A stretch of DNA of 64,000 nt from Lates calcarifer (GCF_001640805.2 NC_066838.1:7024601-7088600), one strand, 5' to 3'; shown: positions 23,978 through 39,377, counted from the stretch's first letter. Made by a program: numbers and translations. Notes: generated by a model from the sequence alone, not told the origin.

Positions 23978-26900
23978 ACTATCAGTGAGTGCAGAAAATG
24001 ACCAAATCCAAACTGACACACCTTCTAAGTTATTTTCATGAAAACATGTCTGTATGCTCTCTCCTCTGCAAAGGCTGATTTTCCTGTTGAAGAACAATGA
24101 CAAACATCATCTCCTTCTCACCTTGTACCCGCTCTGAGGGGTCCATGTGACAGTGATGGTGCGTTTGAGTCCTGCCTCCACGCTGCCTTTGCTGGGCTCC
24201 ACACTGAAGCCCAGCTGCTGAAGAGACGCCACATTGTCCCAGTGAAACTCACCACTCTGAGAAAGACAGAGTGAAGATGACCAAACAGACAATAAATAAA
24301 ACATTTACAGAGCAGCTGTATTATGAAGATATTAATACACTGAATAATAATGAAAAAACTTATTAACCCTATAATGATGCATCATACTTGATGAACCATA
24401 CATCAGCTGCTGGTTACATATCTGTGTGAACCTGTGTTGATGTCACAGTACCTTCTTACTGGGCTGTGTGGAGCTGATGCAGCCCACCTGCAGCTCCCTC
24501 ACCCCAGGTGTGATGGTGCCCCCGCTGTATCCAGCCCTCAGAGTCACTAACACAGGGATACTGGGCTTCTCCACCACCTCTGACTCTGATGGACAGGGAC
24601 ATAGCAGCAGCTCTAACATCAGTACTTTCATGTCACTTTAAATCCACAAGACCAGAGTCAGTGGAATTTTCTGGCATAGTCAATCTTCACCCTAGCTATC
24701 CATTTTACAAAACGTGGAGTGATTTAGATGTATCTAAATGTGTATGCAATATTAGTAGTGCTAGTGGCATGGCTCTAGAAATGGCAACACTGATCTGGTT
24801 GGTGAGTCAGTCTATCTGTTGTAGTCTGTTCCTTTTTCTTCTTTTTGACCCCACTTTAACAGGGCTCTGCTTTTTAACTCGCATCACAAACAGTCCAAAT
24901 CAAAATACCTCAGTCGCTGATTCTGTTACCTCCATATATTTTCACTTTTACAAAGTGATGAAAAGCATGTCTTGTCTGACATGAGGTCAAAGACTGTAGC
25001 GATGCCCCGTCTCTACCCAGAATACTACAAGTTTGTTGAGACAAAAACAAAACTCAGTTCCTTTTCTTCCTTCTCTCACAGCTGATTGTCATCAGTCACA
25101 ATAGATATTAGATCTAATGATAAAGACCAAAATAATTACTCAGAATTTAAATCATGAATTAGAAGTGTTTACATAATCTCAACAGATTATCAAATTTATG
25201 GAAACAGAATTCGCAATAAACACTCTCTAACACTACCACTGTGGTCCATACTGAAATATCTTAACAACTACTAGTTGGAAATTGGAATAAATGTGGTTCT
25301 TCCACGGTCCCTGGAGACCAGAGACTCTTCTGACCTCTAATTCATCTTCAGATGAACTGTCCTGCTATGTGGCTCAGACTTTCCATACAGCACAATCATC
25401 AGGACAAGATTATTATTTTACCCACTTTGCTTTAATTACTCAAACTGAGATGGTGAACATGATAAACATTATACCCTCTAAAAATCAAAGTTTTAGCACT
25501 GTCATCATCAACATGGTAACATGTTAGCACTAGCATTTAGCTCAAAGCACCAATGTGGCTAAATACAGCTTCACAGAGCTGCTGGTGTGACTGATGACAT
25601 CCACTGGCATCCATTCATTTATTTCATTATGTTATATTTTAGATTACCTACATACATACTTGAATATTTTTTTTTCTGATTACACATTTTTAGATTTTTG
25701 CATTGGAGATTTTTCAAACCAATATGCACTGGCAGATAAACCGTCTGCCCACATGGTTGTCTTCATACTGAGCTGGGTTTCTGCAGACACGGGTGTGTTC
25801 ACATATGTTTGTTGGTACATTGAGGCCTTGTAGAAAAAAATTTGGGGCTGCATGCAGGCTCTAGCAGACATAGGCATGTATACAGAAAAGGAAAAATAAT
25901 TTAAAAAAATGTACAGTATAACATACATTTGAGATAAAGTTTGCCAACACACTGCCCTACAACTACTTCTGTCTTCAATCCACATATTCACACCTCAATA
26001 ACATAAATTTAGCTGTGAGACTTTAAGATGTGAGAACTCCTCTCCCACTGGAGTCCTATTCGTGTGACACTATCAGAGCTCAGGGTCCTCTCTGGTTGCT
26101 GATGCAATCTTAATACACCAACACCTCTTTGATTCAGTAACATTTACTGTAACCTTGTCACGGAAGTGTTCCTGTGTTCACACATGGATTCTGTGGTGAA
26201 ATATGATCTGACTGCTGGTGACAGGAATGAGGCCTGTCAGCACACTGTGATTAGCATAAATTACTACTTCACATATGCTGCTCTTGTTTGCATAAATCAT
26301 GGAATGAGTCTGGGAGTTATTAGTCATCGTTATAGAGTCAGTGCTTTTATTTTCTCTGCATGAGTTTCCTGTCTTACTGGAGCTTTCAGTGTCTTAGAGA
26401 ATATGCTGAGGTTGAATCACTTTCCACAGATATACAGCTGCACTGAGCTGCTCCACACTGACTGTGTGTTTCATTAAACTCTATCATTTCTATTACACCA
26501 GCAGTGAAGGAAGAAGAGAGGAGGATGGAGGCTTTACCTGTGAGCTGAGTCTGACTGGGTATCAGTGGAGGGAGGAGGGATTCGATGGGCACCGTCAGCA
26601 GGTCTCCTCCATGTAAATACATGTTATGTGAAGAGGCAGCACCCTTCAGACTCACCACACACACTTTATTCTGAGAGACAAACAGGGTGCAGTCAGTACA
26701 TGTGGATATGAAGAACACAATGGGAGAACAGCATGTGGTGACTGTTACAACCAGTGATTAAGATAGAGGTGTGTGTTTGAGTTTATGTGTGTGCACAGTG
26801 TTTTTCTGACCTTATTCCTAAGCTCTACAGTGAGTTTGTCCGAGTAGTTAACAGACGGGTGGTCAGGCTGAAAGGTGACAGTGATGTCTTGGCTCTGTCC

Positions 26901-29900
26901 TGGAGCAACGCTGCCCTCTGCTGGCACCACACTGAACACACTCAGCCCACTGTAGTTCTGGGTTCCTGTACAGGACATAAAATATACAAGGTTGTTATTA
27001 CTGTGTCTGCTACTGTTCTGTCTGCTGCTGGTACAGCTGTTGAACTGATGAAACTGTGGCTGTGGTCTTGATCTCATAACTTCAGTGGGTTTTTACATCA
27101 GATGTCACAGTTGCTGACATCCATAATGTTGATCATTTGGATATGAGAAACACCAGTTATCATATGACATATACTCATTATGACAGTACAAAGGAAGTAC
27201 TTAGTCAAAACTAGTTTGCTTTATTTTTGTTGTTCTGGTTGTAATAATCAGATTCTAACAGTGTTAATCAGCACTGATACTCAACTGAGAATGAAAGATG
27301 ATCTAAGGTAAAATTAAAGCTCATTGGAGAAATGTTAAAACCTCCACATTCATTAGAATGAAAAAAAGAAAACATACTAAACATACATACATCGCCCACC
27401 TACAAATACTGGATCTAAAAATCCAATAAAGATACAGGCCCCTGCTCATACTTTGTTTTCACATAAACACGCAATAAAAACAATCTTGTTTTTTTCTCTC
27501 TTTTTCAACAAAATGAATGTGAACAAGATACATACTGAGAGAAATGTTTAACAGTTGGAAAAAATCTGCCAGTGCTCTCTGGTGGACAAACTATGTAATG
27601 GTGACAGTGTACTACAGCGGCTTTTTACCTCTCTGCATACATTTACACTGATAATGATATTATCTGCAATAAACTAATTAGCCAATATATTGGTCTGGCT
27701 GATTTAGTGGTCGAGCTAAAATGTAAATAATACTAACATGTAATTACGTAAATGAAAGATCAACTTTCAGACACTGTATTTTTTTTAACATACAGTATAA
27801 GCTCTTAATGTAACTTCTGCTTTTTTGTACAACACATTTTAAAGCTTAAAATAGTAACACAACAGGTTCACTGGGAAAACAAAAGCTGGTTGTTGATGTG
27901 TAGCTACAACTGATTCATGAAAGCAGAGCCCTTAAAGTCAATTTGTATCTACATCTTTTTGCATATGAAATGGTTTTTACCTGGACAGTAAAAACACAGC
28001 AGAGTATATTATCACTTACTAGTAATAGTTCAAGATTTAACCCAGAGTCTAAATATAAACTGAAAACAAACTAAACCAGGGATGTAAAAAGATCCAGGAC
28101 TACATGAGAGCTAGAGCATGTTGTTAATGTGTCCTCTTCCACTTGGAGCTGGAGCAGTCAAAGTTTCCCTGGTGGACTGGTGAAGTGTTAATTACATCTT
28201 ACCCACAGGAGGCTGGAGCTGAGGGTCTGTGTAACTGCCAAGCAGGAGGCCCACCCTGTCAGCTCCACCCTGAGGCCTGGAGGGACAGACACCGGCCAAC
28301 AGCACCCTGAAACCCACAGCCACTGCTGAGCTGTTCTGCAGCTGCAGATAGAACAGGGCTCAAAGTCATCACCACGGCTGCAACCTCCTCAAACACATCA
28401 GTGTAATCACTTCATATTAACTGTTTTCTTCTCAAGATTTCCTCAAAACCAACAGAAACATATTCCTGTTGAAGAACCTGGCACACTGTTGACTGACCTT
28501 TATGACCTGTGAGGTGCTCTCCTTCTCCAACACATAGCCAAAGTCAAGCAGACCTCCAGGGTGGGACGAGGTGACAGCAGGGACCACACCCTCCCCACGC
28601 AGAGTCACCTCCAGGGTCATTTTCTGGCTCTGGATCTCCAGAGTCTCACAGTACTAGAGAACGGTGGAGTAAGGTGCATATGTTTAGTAACATAAAACTA
28701 TAAGCCAGTGCTTCATGATGAATTCACTGTTGACCCACCGTTTTCTCCAGAGTTGGACTAAAGGCCAGAACCAGAGTATGTTTCTCCCCAGGTCTTAAAC
28801 ATCTGAGAGCATTAAGAAGAGAGAAGGGACCCTGTATGTCCAGCACTGATGACCTCAGCTTGTAAATGGTCAAAGAAAAGCAGGAGAGAACACTCACTAT
28901 TATTATTTATGACTATTTATAGTACTAGCCATTTACTATTAAGACATATTTTATTGTGTTATTTAATTTCTGGACATGGACCAACCAGTACAAAGAGATG
29001 TTACCGATAAGGTATGATAAGGTATTTGAAATATGGTAAATCTGTTTAAATCTGACTTAAGCCTGGATTAACCTCATAGGTTTTACAGTATACGTCTGTT
29101 CAGAGAGGGACGAGAGGTAAGTTTGTATCAAAACCTGTTAAGATTTCAGAAATATTAACTTTTACCTCAAGACATTTTATTTGTTGACATAACCACTCCT
29201 ATTAAAGGATGATTTTATTTATCCAGGTTTGAGATATCTGTCTTTGAGATGTATCATTGACAGACAGGAACTGAAGTAAGACACTGACATGTAGCAAAAG
29301 TCCCAGACTCAGACTTGAACCGGGGATGTTGTGTTTACACAGTCAGCATCTAAAACTCTGAGGCCACCAGAGCAGCCTGTCTGAGATTTCTAACTCCATC
29401 TAAATACAATGACAGTTAACAGGATTTCATTTATGGCGCTCACAGCACTGAACATTTTCATTTAAAATTCTCAAAAGCAGCTTCTGTTTGTGCCCCCACA
29501 CTGTGAAGAGTTTTCTTTAGAAATGCTTTCAGCAGAGGTTCATATAAAACCTGTTCACAGTGGGATCCCCTGGTGGCTGAATGATTAAAGTGATGACCAT
29601 GAACGGCAAGGTCCCCAGTTCAGATTCAGCCAGAGACCTCTGCTCCATGTGTTCCCCCCTGTTTTCTGTTTTTCTGTCATCTCTCTACTATCCAGTCTGA
29701 ATAAAGGGACAAAAAAGTACTAAAAACCCTGATGTTGAATTAGTGGTTTTTCTTTGCTGTGAGCACCACAGATTAAAATCCACTCACCTCAACTATACTG
29801 GGGTATAGGCAGAAATCACAGACTGAGATCTCAAAACCTGGACAAGTAAAACCCAGAATACCTGTGATGGTACATACTCCTAGAGGTAAATAAGAGACAA

Positions 29901-32900
29901 TTCAATGATAATGTTTTGTGAGATTTGTGTGAACAAACCCCTTTTTATATTAAATAGATACCACGGACCTCACACTGTATGATATCTGCAGAAACCTATT
30001 TTAAAACTTTTACATCCTGAATGAACAAATGAATCTCAAAGATGTGAAACTGTAAAAGAAAAGTGTAGAAGGAATTGATCCGGAAATTCTAAAGTTTTTT
30101 AGTGCTGTCGGAGGAGCACAAATAAATCTCTTTCTAAAAATGGTTAACAATTAAGACTACAGAATGTGTTAGAAAGGCTGATACATATGTATTGGAGAAA
30201 GGATACGTCCAAAGATCCCTTTGAAAAGTTCTGAACTGTGAACCTCTTAATCACTTTCTCTCCTAAAAACAGAAGAAAATACATAAAGGTGTGTAAGCTG
30301 AATGCACAGGTGAACATTTACAGTATATAAAGAACCACTGAGTTACACAAACATTCAACATGACTCACCCACTGCCACCTGATGGAAGTCCATGTTCCTG
30401 TGTCCACTGTTGGATATCAGCAGCAGAGAGGGCTTGACAGCAGGACACTGCAGCTTCAGGTGGAGAGTATTGAAGGGACTGAGGAGATGTTACAAGATAT
30501 GAAATAAGGAATACAGGTAATGAATGACAGAAAGTGACAAAACCTGATACAGATTTATACAGACAATTGATTTGGTTAAATTGTTTTGCAATTAAACTTA
30601 ATCAAATCAGAAAACACAGAGAAGACAATATCCTAAAAAAACTGAATATTTAGAGACTTTGAATAAAGCTGATCTTTACAGACTGAAGAAAAAGATGAAG
30701 GCAGTGTATCCATTTTGGATGCAGTCTTAATTTGTTCTTGATCCAGCCACATCAAACTGATGTGCTGAATATGAACTGATGTCTCTTCCACTCTCCTGAA
30801 GTCTGTGATCATCTCTGGACTGACAGAAACAACACATTGATGAGTGGTCATTAGTGAGTTCCTCCTGTTATTCTTCTGTACTAACCATCCACTTCTTCTA
30901 TTTACTGGATATACATACAGATTGAATCACTACTGTGTTCCAGTGTTACAATGATGAAGGCCAGACCAGATGTGTCCACCATTGTGGAAATCTTGAGTTT
31001 TGGATAAGGTCAGAACATCTGCTTGGCAGCAAACAATCTCCACAAATCAGCACAATGATGGTGAATTAGTAACCAGGCACTTAGTTCATATAAGAAGCTA
31101 ATTTTACTAAATGCTATGCAGCTCCAAAATTCAATGCAAATTCTAAACTGCATTCTCTAACTGGGAGAAGCAGACAATCCCAGACCCTTGTGACCCTCAA
31201 GGGCCTCAGACCCTCAGGGGCCCAGGAGACCAGAAGCTCTGGGTTTGCTGTAAATCAGTGGGATTGTACTAGGTTAGTAAATTGCAAATTTGTAATTCAA
31301 ATTTTGTAAAATGCACCACTAAAACACAAAATTCAAAAAGTTTGAAGAAATAGTCAGACATTCTGTAAAATATATGCACATTTCAATTAAGCGGCTCGTT
31401 TAGCACAAAGACTGGAAACATGGGGGAGCCTCACTCCATCTAAAGGTAACAAAAACCACCTGCTATTTTAAAGTGTTAAAATGACATGTTGTGGTTATAT
31501 CCCAGATAATTTCTTGGTCAAAAACAGCAACTTCCCTTGGGGTTGAAATGTTTCCTGAGTCAGCCACAGTGGCATGAACCAGAATGTGAAGAGAACCGAC
31601 TCAGTGTTACCTCCATGCTGGGGGGGCTTGTCTGTCTTCCTCAGGGGGGTCTCCATCTGATATAAAGCAGGGGATGATGTACTCTCTGTAGCGCTGAGTG
31701 AAGGAGAACAGCAGAGAGGACCTGGCATCCTCATACTGCTCTGACCTACAGGTAAAAGACATTTAAACAAATCAACAAACACTCCTTAAACTCAGCACCT
31801 TCTCATCCAGGTTTCCCAGTGTCGTTGAGATATCACAGTGTACGTGGTGTGATCCCTGCAAACTAACAGAAGGGGATGCTGATGAAATCACTGAAGAACT
31901 CAAAGAAGAGACAATGAACAGCTCATAGCTTTGTGTGTAATTTATATTTCAGTGTTGTTGAATTTCTGACCAAGTTAATTGGGTGTAGCCTACTTTCTCA
32001 CACAGACAGGCTTTTAGGAAGGATGTGAGATATTTCTTTCATTTATTCTCTTTTTGCTGAACTAATCTTTGATATGCAGCAACAGAATATTTATTAATTA
32101 ACTTTTACTTTAGTGGCTTTTCAGTTCAAACTAGTCATGTTTACTGAAGTAATTTGTGATACAAAGTGAGGAATAAGAAAAAAAAAAAAAAAAACCCTCA
32201 TACCCCGGCTGTACGTCGGTAGGATTTGGCAATTCAGCTGGTTGTTCTGTCTCTGATTCGTCTGATACTTTGCTGCTCTTTGGACTCACAGATGCTTTTT
32301 TTCCTTTACTGGATTCCACTGGCGTCTCCTTTTTAGTCTTACAACACACACACAGACATGACTGATGGGTTCAGACTATGATTAGATGCATCTACATTCT
32401 CTATGTTCACATCACAGGAGGTGATCGGAGTAGACGGCTGTGCAGTTTTACCTCCTGTCCAATGTGTCTGTTCATCTCCACCTCCCTCTGACGGAGCAGC
32501 TTGGCTCGGCGGAGGAGACGCAGCGCCTCCTCTTTGATCTCCTGCTCCGACAGTCTGGGTCTGAACGTCACCTGAACCAGGCATCTCTAATGAGAGGAGA
32601 GATGGTGACATATCAGGAGGTACTCATAAAGACAGACTCTGAGCACAGGATAATTAGTTTTGTGTTTTGTACAAATTTTCAGGAAACTTTAGAGTGGCAG
32701 TCAGGTTGCAGTACTCTTACACCCTAGTGATTTCTAATTTAAACCTCTAATTCATATTTCAAAATGAATGTTTAAATTAGTTTTTGAGAAGTTTCCTTGT
32801 TCTAGAGTTTCTCTGGTGTGGATCAATTCAAGCGGAAGGAGGTTTATAATCCCTCTGTTCTATAATTGCAGACTATTTACTGGATTTCTCCCAGTAGGCC

Positions 32901-35900
32901 TCTGTTATCCAACTGGAAAAAATGAATACAAAGAATTAATCTCTTCTATAAACAGTGTATGAGCTTGCAGGAAAGCGTTCTTCAAATGCAGCTATCACAA
33001 CTCACAGCAATAAACTGCACTGATGTTCAAATAATCTGTTCTTTGAACTTTTACTGCACCACATGAATATAAAGATAAAATGAAGATTCACTGTTATGTG
33101 TACTGTGTTCTGTACTCATTAATACTGCAGGAGAGACAGTACAAAACAAGAAGCATTTGTTCACTGCTATCATAGGTCCAGAAGAGGGCATCATTACACT
33201 GTAAAGGCTTCTGTTGTAGCAGCTATGATGGCTATTTGTCTCACTGTTATTATGTGTAACAGTACTGAGTTGAATTGATGATGATTTTCCTCTGAGATCT
33301 GTTTGTTCTGTTTTGTTGTCATAATATGTCCCAGGTTTGTTTTGTCCTCAGGTGATTCTGATTAAAGGTTAGAGTCAGAACAAGGAACTAGACCAGGCAT
33401 CGTCTAAAACTTTAATAATGCTTTTGCAAGATTTCATTCATGTGTAAAATGAAAAACAACCTCAGCAGATCAAGCTCCAGAGGATCACTTAAAGTGTGTA
33501 ACATTCACAGGGATCTATTGGCAGATATGGGATATAATATACAATAATATGTTTTCATTAGTGTGGAATCACCTAAAACATCATTGCTGCATTTTCGTTC
33601 ACTTAGAACGAGACCACACCACAGCCTGTCACAGCCTGTTAGATGTCAGCTATTACCTACAGTTTTACAGTAGGTTGACCTGGTTGTATAATATTTAATA
33701 ATAATCAGCAAACTTGCAGGAGGACTCAGGCTAGCTTCCCTGTCATCAGCAGCAGAGACACTACGGTGAGACTGTGTCTGTTTAAAAAACATAAATAAAT
33801 TTAAAAAGTGTTTGTCCTGTCTTTCAGATGTTTGGGGTCAACGTCTGTCCATCTATGATTTTAAAGACACTTCAACGTTCGTGCCAACGTTTGTGGCAGC
33901 TTTTTTTGTGCTGAGCATGACAAGATGTCGGCCTGTCTTGGCCTGTGACAACAAAACACAACAGACTGCACACTGAGCTGAAATGAAATGAGAGCCCATA
34001 AACCAGGTAAATAACATAAATAAAATATTTAGTTTTCTTGACAGAGTAGCCTAATCAATGCCGTAATTGACACAATTTTATCACCTCCCGGCCATTGTCA
34101 ATTCTGAGTTCAGGGGACACGTTTTCTGTTGGCTGCAATTTGCATTCTCACCACTAGATGCCGCTAAATCCTACACACTGCTGCTTTAAGGCAAAATAAC
34201 CCTGATGACATAATCACTGACTAGTTGTTTAAGTGACATCATCAGGGTTGTTTCCTGAGACGAAGCTCCTGTAGAGCAGAGGACAGAGAGGTGGAGATGT
34301 TTTTTACTCCACCTGTCCAGGGAGCAGGCGTCCTGCAGACGGTGTGATGCTGATGTCTGAATCCTCAGGCAAGGTGAAGGAGAACAGCCTGGGTATCAGG
34401 GCGTCTTTGACCACCGGAGTGACCGGTTGTTTTGACTGGTTACGGTCGGTATGATAGTTGATCAGGTGAAGTGTGGTGGTGGAGCGGTCACCTATCGCTG
34501 TGGCTCCAAACTGGACTAGAGAATGTGAGAGCTGCAGTGGAGGACGAACGCCGACCGCTCGACAGGACAGCAGGAAATCTCTAAAGCCAGAGGAACATCA
34601 GTCGTTTAGTTATGAATTACTAAATAAAGACAGTGATCAGATAAACTGAATCCATCATATTAGACATGATAACCACAATCAATCCAGGCTCAATCTTCCC
34701 ATAAAAAGGGAACAAATCCATATGTATGATATTTAATTTACACAGAATAAAGGAAAACAAGTCAACCTGTTAATTCCAGACTTGCAGTAGAGCTGGAAAC
34801 TGTACTCTTTGGCCTTGTTAGGACTGAAAATCAGATCAATCTCCAGGGTCTCTTGTGGGAGCAGAGTACCAAAGCCATCATTGGGCTGGACCTCAATAAA
34901 CTGTAGCATAGGAGAACACAAACAACGGAAACAGCTTCGATCTCCAATTTAACACAGTAATCCTAAAGATTTTTATGAAATCAAACTCCACTTCTGATAC
35001 TATTCGTGGTCATCTTTTTTCGTAATAGCCATTCAACGTATTTATATTCAGTAATTATCTCTCGTATACAAGTTTTTCTTGGTGGTGGGGGGAGTCCACC
35101 ATTCCTGTGCTGGATTCAGATTGCTCACCTAATCTTGAGGGTTTAATCACAACCTGTTTACACAACATCTGAGCTGGTAATGCAAATAAACACATCTAAA
35201 AAATGAAATCTCATAAACCTGTAACAGAAAGGATGAAGTTAGGACTGACTAAGTGCCTGACATAATTTACGTAATGATTAAAAATACTGTCTTCAATGAA
35301 TGGTTTCCGGCTTAATTTCTGCTCGTACCTTGTAACTGTACTTAGTAACATTTAACCCAAGACAAGGTATTAAGTTCTTGTTAGTCATTCAGTACCTCTG
35401 GAACATTCAAGAAGCCGAAGTCCTGAGGCAGGAGAGACAGGTTGGTGAGGCGAACGCTGCTCTTGACCGACTGGTAAATGGAGCAGCATCCAAAGTCCAC
35501 CTCAGTCCGGTCAAACTGCAGGTCTGAGGGAGTCACGACAGCCTGGACTGTGAAGAGGACGGGCTGCACCTGAACACATAAATATGAAGCATCTTCACAA
35601 ACCATCAGCATCATGAAGAAAAATCCCTGTTATCGTGTCTGGTTTGATTTCCATGAAACAAACTGGTCCCAGTGACTGTTCTGAAAACTCTTGTGCTCTG
35701 GCATTACATTTTAAATCTTAATTATACATTTTCATATTCAGATTGAAGCAATGAAACACAGGAACATGGGACTAGCCTGAGCGGATGGTTCTTTTATTAA
35801 AAAATAAGCCTGAGACTTCACAAACATGAATATCTGCACTTGAAGTATTTAATGAATCAATTTCATGTTAAGGCCTCTTCAGTCCTCTGAGCTGAGATGG

Positions 35901-38900
35901 AGGCTTTCATGTGTACAGTCGTCCATCACTGAGCTGCTGAGATGTGAGACGCGTGTGTGTGTGTGTGTGTATTCAAAAAACAGAGAATAAGCTCAAAGTC
36001 AGATTTAGAAATTTAAATTTCGGCACCAAACCAACTAACTGTTTATCAGTCTGAAAATAAACTACAGTGTGTGTGTGTTCATGGTAATGAAGGAACATGT
36101 CACTCAGTGTGGCTCAGTGTGGCTCATTAGTTTTTGGACAGTGGAGCTCTAAGACACAGAGGAATAATAATTCACTGTTGGTTTTGGTCTTTTCATTGGG
36201 TTTGCTGACAAAAATACAGAATCATCAGCCTGGTCCTTTATAAATTCATAGTTGTAGATTAGGAAACTAAGTGATGTTATTTTTCTCAAACTGATGTCCT
36301 CTTGAGTCATGTCAGTGCTCAGTAAATGACCTTGTTTACTGCTGTCGGTGCCATTCCCATCCTGGCTGCTGTGGCGTCTGGTGACTATTCAACAGTGTGT
36401 GTGTGTGTTTGTGTGTGTGTGTGCGTGCGCGTGCACATGCAACTGGTTTAATGCCAGGAGCTCAGGGCCTGGGGCTGGGGGCAACAGCTTTGGTGCTCCA
36501 CAGGAGCATCCTGGCCCAGTCTTTGGCTCCTGGTCAGAGCCACTCCACCCCAACCCCACAATCCTCTCCTCTCCTTGTCCTGGTAGAGACAGGGAATATA
36601 GGCTGGATGGGGAGGGAGAGGAAGGTGACAATATGGCAAGGAGACAGTCCAGATTTAGATTTACTGAGAAAGAGTACTGGCATCAACGCAACACGAATGT
36701 TTAAGCAGCTGCTCTGTGTTTTTTAATAAAGGCTGCTGCTGACGAGCTAAAGGAATTCAGTGGCTGTAAGCAGTTTATTTTCCACTTCAGGGATCCTGAA
36801 TTGATCGTTTTCATATTTCAAAATGCAGGTTGGACCTTGAAGAAGATATTCAGATTTGGAGTTCCTGAGAGGAATGACACACTGGATCACAAATAGTCTC
36901 CTTATAAATGTCAACTGCACCATACACAACCAAAGTATATGTATATAAGTATATGTAATAACAATATATATTAGTCTACTAGTAATGGTGTGAACCCATG
37001 TCATGTCTTAGTAAAAAATCATTGTAAAATAGGGCCATAATATATTTCACTGTCACTGTCATTATCCCATCAAGACAACAATTAAAGTGACGATCAATGA
37101 TCAACATAATACTGTACCAGGATCATTTTGGCCATAATACAACTTTAGGAAAGATCTGATCAAATATCATGATGTCTGATTGAACATTTATAAAAACCAT
37201 TAAACATGTGGCAGTGCTGAGGAGCAGAATAAAGGACAGAGAACTGACTGTATGTGAGAGAGACTTTTACTAAGACTTTTACTTCCAGGAGCCAGGGTGC
37301 CTGAGTTACAGTAACTCTTTCCACTTCTGAACTTACAGTGATATATGCTGATATATGTTATATATGAAGCCACTATAAAACAGCAAAACCCCATGTAGGA
37401 AGGCATGAATTTAATAATTACACCGCAGAACAATAAAAATGTCTGTTAATCGATATCTGTTAATATATATATATATATGTACACTCAGTAGGATGAGAAA
37501 GTAACGCATAGTGTAAATTCCTGCTTTCCCACTTTGAGCTGCTAGAGACATTCTGAGTAAAACCATGTGGAGTAACCTTTATGCATGGCTTATTAACGCC
37601 CATGGAGTAACTGGGCCTTGGAGGTGGGAGATAATTTTAGCTTGTTACCAGCAAAATAGGTTGCAACCTTCAGTGGCTCTGTTTCTGTTGGGGACAAAGT
37701 AGGACACGAGCCCTGCATCGCTGAATAAGTACATTGTTTTCAGGATCGCAGAGAGTTTTACTGTGAAACAGACTGAATGTATATAGTGCGCAGTATGATA
37801 CAAACCTGGCCTGCTACCTCCACTGTCATTGGAACCTCCAGGACTCCTGTATCACTGTCAAAAAACTTCTGTGCATCTTTGGATAAGGAGCGTCTGTTAA
37901 GAGAGGCAGAAAAGGCAGGTGTTGTTTTCTAACATTTCTAATATTTTCTCATAAAAACAGCTTCATCATAACATCATGAACAGAGGAGAGCAAAGACACC
38001 AATTACAGGCTGAAAACAAACACGTAACAGTGATTTTAAAGGTTGCTAATTAGTTTTTTGTTTTTCAGTGTATTGGATAACCAGCAGTCAAAAGCCACAA
38101 GCCACTGTCGAGCTTTTCAAAGAAAGATAAAGATACGGACCCTGAAGACCCATTACTTTACTTTAACCCACGACTGCAGGATCGGCTCGCCAGGGAAAGC
38201 AGGAGAGAGATGTAGAGCGCGCCTCCACACTACTGTAGGTTGTAGCCATGGTGATGGGAGACGTAAGTATGATTCAAAAAGGCCCAGTAGTCATGCACAG
38301 GCTTATGTAAAACTCCAGTCCCTCAGTATCCTCCAATGTGAAGAGCTGTTCTCGTGATAGCGTATATATTCACTGTATACATGTACTGTGTGTATTTATA
38401 GTTTATCATCATGGAAATAGTGGTCAAATGTCAAATGCAGTTTGTGGCTCAGATCTACCTCCAGCTCTCACTCTCTCCGTCCTCTTCCCAACATCCCTCT
38501 CTTCTTTTTCCTGCTCCTCCTCGACTCCTCTGTTTCTGTACCATCAGCTGTCTTCTCTGTCTTTCCCTCTTTACGCTCTTAATGCTGGTTGAAGGCTTGA
38601 GAGCTAATACTGTAAATATAACTGGTTTTAAGGCTCTCCAGATGTCATACTATTTTTTTTTTTTTTCAAAGCACCATAACCAAGCCTCGCCTCCAACAAA
38701 TCTGCCAGCTTCAGGTTCAAGGACAGGTTTTGATTTCCCAGGTCTCATTTCAACACGCAACTGCTGTCAACACGCTGATCTACTATGACATCCTCAAAGC
38801 TCAAATAGGTCACTTCCCCACACGTCAAAATTAAATCTCCGCATTTACAAAGAAGAGTAATGAAAAAAAAAAGTATTTCTTTCCCTCTGTAGCTTGACCA

Positions 38901-39377
38901 ATGAGCACAGAGGGTGTATTTAAAGAAGCACTCTTGTTCTGCCTGCTAATAGAATCGCTGCTGGAGAGTCACTCTTGAATTAGCTTGGCAGGGCAGAGTG
39001 GAAAAGCCTGGTGGGACATCGCCAGGCCATATGCTCCGGAGAATTTTTGCGGATAGATGGGGCTTCAGATTTGTCACTGTCCTGCACAGACTTACTTGTG
39101 TGCTCTTCTTCTCCACTGCCAGATTATCCACATTCTCGTCCAAAAGTAATTCTCCTCCATAGTCTTTAATGATAACTTCTGAGATTAGTAGAGGACATAG
39201 TAGAGCTGAAATAGTTGGTCTAACTTTGTGGTACCAGGAAAATAGCTATAGCTGGATTTCACCAGGAACTAATGAAATGTTTGGGCAGATCAACTTTATC
39301 TATATTTTCAGAGTCAAAGAAGCAATAATCTTGAGGATCTGATCCATGACAGGCTTCAAAAACCCAAAAGACATCAA

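Noticed and set aside
29568..29722. Possible tRNA gene
   Set aside because: Box A and B are present but the cloverleaf is not intact and a SINE body and tail follow.
29793..29870. Segment with AG and GT edges in the w19/w20 intron
   Set aside because: It would insert between GSLD and LRSSVLD, which join directly in the family; its reading is not ASH-like and runs into a stop.
36348..36726. Overlapping ORFs on both strands in a GC-rich intron block
   Set aside because: Start in a GT repeat, no recognisable domain, and several frames open at once because of composition.
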